Positions 5,645-8,965 of a stretch of 8,965 nt of DNA are shown here, piece by piece. A program made the position numbers and the translations under genes. The DNA comes from Enterovirga sp. (GTDB lineage Bacteria > Pseudomonadota > Alphaproteobacteria > Rhizobiales > Beijerinckiaceae). The stretch lies in contig JAQGJZ010000104.1 of the NCBI GenBank assembly GCA_028290385.1, positions 1-8,965 of the forward strand, given 5' to 3'. The notes under the pieces are model-generated. The model made no database searches. It was not told the DNA's origin and saw nothing but the letters and a program-made list of their open reading frames with translations. How positions within the stretch are numbered: the first letter of the stretch is position 1; every line of letters starts with the position of its first letter.

Positions 5645-7150
5645 ATGTCCCTCAAGAACTCGCTCTCTGCATCGCTCCGCGGTGTCGCGCTTGGCGCGGC
5701 CGTGCTGGCCGCCTCCGGCGCACCAGGCATGGCGGCCGAGCCAGGCTACGGCCCGTCGAGCGCGGCGGGTGGCGTGGAGCTCGGATCGGGGGCGGCGCGG
5801 CGGCTCGACCTTTCCATCGGACGTTCGGTGATTGTCGAGCTCGCCCGCGACGCGAAGGAGATCTTCGTCGCCAATCCCGCGGTCGCGAATGCGGTCGTCC
5901 GCTCCACCCGCAAACTCTTTCTGCTCGGCGTGGCCAACGGCTCCACCTCCGTGTTCGTGATGGATGCGGAAGGGCGGCAGATCGCCAGCCTGGAGGTCAA
6001 TGTCGGGCGCGACCTGAACGTGCTGCGCCAGACGCTGCGGTCGACGATCCCGAACGGCCGCATCGACGTGAAGCCGGCCGGGGATTCCATCCTGCTCACC
6101 GGGTCCGTGAACTCGGCCGGCGACGCGCAGCAGGCGGTCGACATCGCTAAGGCCTTTGTCGGCCAGGCGGGCGGCGCCGGCGCTGCGATCGCGGCCAGCA
6201 CCGGGGGTGGTGGTGCCGCCGGCTCCGTCATCAACGCGCTGACCATCGTCGGCCGCGATCAGGTCATGCTGAAGGTCAGCGTCGTGGAGATGGCCCGGTC
6301 CGCCGCCAAGACGCTCGGCGTCAATGTCAGCGGAAGCTGGGACGTTCTCGATGTCGCTTCGGCGGTCGCCACGAACACCTTCTCCGGCGGCATATCCGGC
6401 GCCCTTGGCGGCACCGGCGGGCTTGTGAACGGGAACTACAACAACGTCCGGACCGGCCTGAGGTCGAGGAGCAACACCTCGATCGGAGGCACGCTCGAGG
6501 CGCTGGAACGTGCCGGGGTGTCCCGTGTTCTGGCCGAACCGACCCTCGTCGCGGTGTCCGGCGAATCCGCGACCTTCCTGGTCGGCGGGGAGATCCCGAT
6601 CACGATCGGCTGCGGCACCGCCGCTTGCACGCCGACCGTTACCTACAAGCAATATGGCGTGTCGCTCGCCTTCACGCCGCTCGTGCTCTCCGAGGGCCGC
6701 ATCAGCCTGAAGGTCTTCACGGAAGTCAGCGAGATCGACCGCGAGAACGCCGACACCATCACGGGAACGCCCGGCTTCCGGACGCGCAAGACCTCGACCA
6801 GCATCGAGCTGCCGTCCGGCGGCACGATGATGACCGCCGGCCTGATCAGCGTGCAGTCGAACCAGACGATCAGCGGCGTTCCTGGCCTCATCAACCTGCC
6901 GATCCTCGGCACCCTGTTCCGCTCGCGCGACTTCCAGCGTCGCGAGAGCGAGCTGATGATCATGGTGACGCCCTACATCGCCAAGCCGATGGAGGCCGCC
7001 CAGGTGAAGCGTCCGGACGACGGCTTTGTCGATGCGAGCGACCCGGACACCGTGTTCCTGGGGCGCATCAACAAGCTCTACGGCGCGACCGGGACCCAGG
7101 GTCCCGCTGCCCGGCCCCGCTCCGGCAAGTTCGGCTTCATCACCGACTGA
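5645..7150 (+). CDS. cpaC: type II/IV secretion system secretin CpaC/RcpA
   Basis: A 501-residue outer-membrane secretin forming the exit channel for the Flp pilus. In order: signal peptide (SLRGVALGAAVLAASGAPGMAA); pilus N-terminal domain from about residue 54 to 122, with NPAVANAVV (from Asn77); a BON-like segment (about 123-170, DVKPAGDSILLTGSVNSAGDAQQAVD); a Gly/Ala-rich linker; and the secretin domain (about 200-447), including SVVEMARSAAKTLGV, RVLAEPTLVAVSGESATFLVGGE, GVSLAFTPLVLSEGRISLK, GLISVQSNQTISGVPGL and ILGTLFRSR ahead of ESELMIMVTPYI. Cys323 and Cys328 lie close together in the secretin core. Three in-frame starts exist: GTG 5612 (overlapping the cpaB stop as GTGA), ATG 5621 and ATG 5645. 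I chose 5645 because GGAA at 5632-5635 is 9 bases upstream and the signal peptide begins cleanly. 5621 is nearly as plausible. Confidence 0.95.
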   Translation: MSLKNSLSASLRGVALGAAVLAASGAPGMAAEPGYGPSSAAGGVELGSGAARRLDLSIGRSVIVELARDAKEIFVANPAVANAVVRSTRKLFLLGVANGSTSVFVMDAEGRQIASLEVNVGRDLNVLRQTLRSTIPNGRIDVKPAGDSILLTGSVNSAGDAQQAVDIAKAFVGQAGGAGAAIAASTGGGGAAGSVINALTIVGRDQVMLKVSVVEMARSAAKTLGVNVSGSWDVLDVASAVATNTFSGGISGALGGTGGLVNGNYNNVRTGLRSRSNTSIGGTLEALERAGVSRVLAEPTLVAVSGESATFLVGGEIPITIGCGTAACTPTVTYKQYGVSLAFTPLVLSEGRISLKVFTEVSEIDRENADTITGTPGFRTRKTSTSIELPSGGTMMTAGLISVQSNQTISGVPGLINLPILGTLFRSRDFQRRESELMIMVTPYIAKPMEAAQVKRPDDGFVDASDPDTVFLGRINKLYGATGTQGPAARPRSGKFGFITD

Positions 7151-7197
7151 CCGGGACCCGCACCTCACGACGCCGCGAATGAGTGAGACTGACCATC

Positions 7198-7908
7198 ATG
7201 GCTGAAACCGGCAAGCTCGGCAGGAGAGCGTCTGCCCTCCTGGCTCTCACGGTGCTCTCGGCGGCCCTCGCGGGGTGCCAGTCCGGCCGCGAGGTCACGG
7301 GCTCGACGACCCCCACGGATCTCCGCGACCGCCATCCCATCGTCCTGGCGAACGGCCCGCGCGTGCTCGACCTCTTTGTCGACGCCCCCCGCGGTTTCAG
7401 CGAGCGCGAACGCGCCGACCTGTCCGCCTTTGTGGCCGAGCACCGCCAGTTCGGGCAGGGGCCGATCGTGGTCCAGGTGCCGGTCGGAACCGAGAACGCG
7501 GCCGCGACCCGCGCGGCGCTCCAGCGCGTCCGCAGCGCGGCCGGCGCCGGCCTGCGAATCTCCAGCTACCAGCCCGCGGACCCGCGGCTGGCCTCGCCGC
7601 TGCGCCTCAGCTTCCGCCGGCTCGAGGCCAAGGTCGGCTCCACCTGCGGGCTCTGGCCGGAGGACCTCGGGGTCTCCGACGGCGAGTTCTCCGTCGAGAA
7701 CCGGACGTACTGGAACCTCGGCTGCGCCACCCGGTCGAACTTCGCGGCCCAGATCGCCGATCCGGTGGACCTGGTGCGGGGTCGCCAGCCGACGCCGCCG
7801 GATACCGGCCGGCGCATGCACAACATCGGCAAGCTCCGCGAAGGCCAGGATCCCTCGACCACCTACAAGACCGAGGGCGAAACCGTCCGCCAGGGAGTTT
7901 CGCAGTGA
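7198..7908 (+). CDS. cpaD: Flp pilus lipoprotein CpaD
   Basis: A 236-residue lipoprotein. The signal peptide (KLGRRASALLALTVLSAALAGC) ends in the lipobox ALAGC, so Cys27 is the lipidated residue. The body ends in the family's most recognisable stretch, STCGLWPEDLG (Cys150) followed by NLGCATRSNFAAQIADPVDL (Cys176) and RGRQPTPPDTGRR; the two cysteines could form a disulfide. Known: CpaD is an outer-membrane lipoprotein needed for Tad pilus biogenesis, thought to help the CpaC secretin assemble or localise. ATG 7198 is preferred over an upstream GTG at 7183, which would add MRLTI without improving the signal peptide. It lies 47 bases after cpaC, and its stop overlaps the cpaE start by four bases. 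Confidence 0.92.
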   Translation: MAETGKLGRRASALLALTVLSAALAGCQSGREVTGSTTPTDLRDRHPIVLANGPRVLDLFVDAPRGFSERERADLSAFVAEHRQFGQGPIVVQVPVGTENAAATRAALQRVRSAAGAGLRISSYQPADPRLASPLRLSFRRLEAKVGSTCGLWPEDLGVSDGEFSVENRTYWNLGCATRSNFAAQIADPVDLVRGRQPTPPDTGRRMHNIGKLREGQDPSTTYKTEGETVRQGVSQ

Positions 7909-8965
7909 ACGGCCCGGCGGAAACGGCCTCCGCCCTCGGGCGGGGCGAGTCGGGCGAACGCCTGATCGCGCCGCTGCCGCGCGTCACCATCCAGGCGTTC
8001 TGCGAAACCGCCGGCATCGCGGACGCGATCGGGGCCGCGGCCTCCGACCGGCGCATGCACAAGGCTCACCTGAAGGTGCAGATGGGGGGCGCCCCGGCGG
8101 CCGTGGAAGCCTACCGCCACAGCCCGACCCCGAACGTGATCGTGCTCGAGTTCCAGGGCGATCGCAGCGGCATCCTCAACTCGCTCGACCAGCTTTCGAC
8201 CGTGTGCGACGCGGGCACCAAGGTCATGGTCGTCGGCCACGTGAACGACGTGGTGCTCTACCGCGAGCTGATCCGGCGGGGCGTGAGCGAATACCTGATC
8301 GCCCCGATCGAGGTGCTGGATTTCATCCAGGCCGCGTCCGAGCTCTTCTCGACGCCGGGCGCCGAGCCGCTCGGGCGCACCATCGCGGTCGCGGGCGCCA
8401 AGGGCGGCGTCGGCTCCTCGACCATCGCGCACAATCTCGGCTGGGCGATCGCGCGGTCGCTCGGCACGCAGACCGTCATCGTCGATCTCGACATCGCCTT
8501 CGGGACCGCCGGGCTCGATTTCAACCAGGATCCGCCGCAGGGCGTCTCGGAGGCCGTGTTCGCGCCCGATCGCGTAGACGCCAATCTGGTCGACCGGCTC
8601 CTGTCGAAATGCAGCGACCACCTGAGCCCCCTGGCCGCCCCCGCGATGCTGGACCGGACCACCGACCTCACGGAAACGGCGGTGGACGGGCTGATCGACG
8701 TCCTGCGCGGCTCGATCCCCACCATCGTGCTCGACCTGCCGCATAGCTGGAACGCCTGGACGAAGCGGCTCCTCGTGTCCTCCGACGAGATCGCGATCGT
8801 GGCGACGCCCGACCTCGCCTCGCTCCGGAACGTGAAGAACCTCTACGACGTCCTGCGCGCGGCCCGCCCGAACGACGCGAAGCCGCGCGTGATCCTGACC
8901 CAGGTCGGATTGCCGAAGCGGCCGGAGATCGGCGCCGCCGATTTCGCCAAGGCGCTCGGGACCGA
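7905..8965 (+). CDS. cpaE: pilus localisation ATPase CpaE/TadZ (3' end outside the window)
   Basis: 353 codons are present, open at the right edge. Residues about 25-155 look like a receiver-type (pseudo-receiver) domain: the acidic phosphorylation strand reads NVIVLEF with Glu82 where response regulators have Asp, and VSEYLIAPIEVLDF follows near the end. A ParA/MinD-like ATPase domain then begins with TIAVAGAKGGVGSSTIAHNL. The deviant Walker A keeps the signature Lys166, but the KT of KGGVGKT is Ser171-Ser172 here. VIVDLDIAFGTAGLDF (Asp194, Asp196) is the next acidic motif. IVLDLPHSWNAWTKRLL and SSDEIAIVATPDLASLRNVKNL follow. Known: CpaE/TadZ directs Tad pilus machinery to the cell pole. GTG 7905 overlaps the cpaD stop (GTGA), with GGAG 7 bases upstream at 7894-7897, so translation is likely coupled to cpaD. 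Confidence 0.94.
   Translation, partial: MNGPAETASALGRGESGERLIAPLPRVTIQAFCETAGIADAIGAAASDRRMHKAHLKVQMGGAPAAVEAYRHSPTPNVIVLEFQGDRSGILNSLDQLSTVCDAGTKVMVVGHVNDVVLYRELIRRGVSEYLIAPIEVLDFIQAASELFSTPGAEPLGRTIAVAGAKGGVGSSTIAHNLGWAIARSLGTQTVIVDLDIAFGTAGLDFNQDPPQGVSEAVFAPDRVDANLVDRLLSKCSDHLSPLAAPAMLDRTTDLTETAVDGLIDVLRGSIPTIVLDLPHSWNAWTKRLLVSSDEIAIVATPDLASLRNVKNLYDVLRAARPNDAKPRVILTQVGLPKRPEIGAADFAKALGT

Noticed and set aside
5297..7168. 623-codon open frame on the minus strand opposite cpaB/cpaC
   Set aside because: Its translation is Asp/Arg/Gly/His-rich with no domain pattern, and it lies exactly opposite well-recognised genes. Long antisense frames are expected in GC-rich DNA.
7376..8746. 456-codon open frame on the plus strand across cpaD and cpaE
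   Set aside because: Ser/Arg/Pro-rich shadow frame; both genes beneath it have clear family motifs in other frames.

Overview
The window is GC-rich alphaproteobacterial DNA. It is dominated by one end of a tad (tight adherence, Flp type IVc pilus) locus in the cpaA-cpaB-cpaC-cpaD-cpaE order known from Caulobacter and the Rhizobiales/Hyphomicrobiales. Gene order, protein style and base composition suggest a member of the Hyphomicrobiales, possibly Methylobacterium-like. That placement is an impression from the sequence, not the result of a search.

Left edge (1-1837): the 5' part of a minus-strand AbrB-family membrane protein is cut by the window edge. Beside it, divergently, lies a complete phosphomannomutase/phosphoglucomutase that supplies sugar-1-phosphates for surface polysaccharide. 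This enzyme gene converges on the pilus genes, with only 16 bases between the two stop codons. A GC-rich hairpin sits across the junction.

Minus-strand pilus block (1854-3756): read from the centre leftwards, it encodes a secreted, stand-alone 'pilus assembly N-terminal domain' protein related to the N-terminus of CpaC, then two TadE/TadG-like pseudopilins whose genes overlap by one base. A 359-base divergent intergenic region (3757-4115) separates this block from the plus-strand genes.

Plus-strand pilus block (4116-8965, open at the right edge): cpaA (prepilin peptidase); a 192-base gap with a candidate CtrA-type box; then cpaB (inner-membrane/periplasmic SAF protein), cpaC (outer-membrane secretin), cpaD (lipoprotein) and cpaE/tadZ (ParA/MinD-like polar localisation ATPase, 3' end missing). 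cpaD and cpaE overlap as GTGA, which suggests translational coupling. The usual downstream motor and platform genes (cpaF, tadB, tadC) would lie beyond the right edge.

Together: CpaA would process Flp pilin and the TadE-like pseudopilins, CpaC with CpaD would form the outer-membrane channel, CpaB would align with it from the inner-membrane side, and CpaE would place the machine at a pole. No Flp major pilin gene was found. No RNA gene, CRISPR array, insertion sequence or phage gene was seen. The locus is a recognisable known system. The less explained points are the stand-alone CpaC-N-like protein, the split divergent layout, and the regulatory structures in the gaps.
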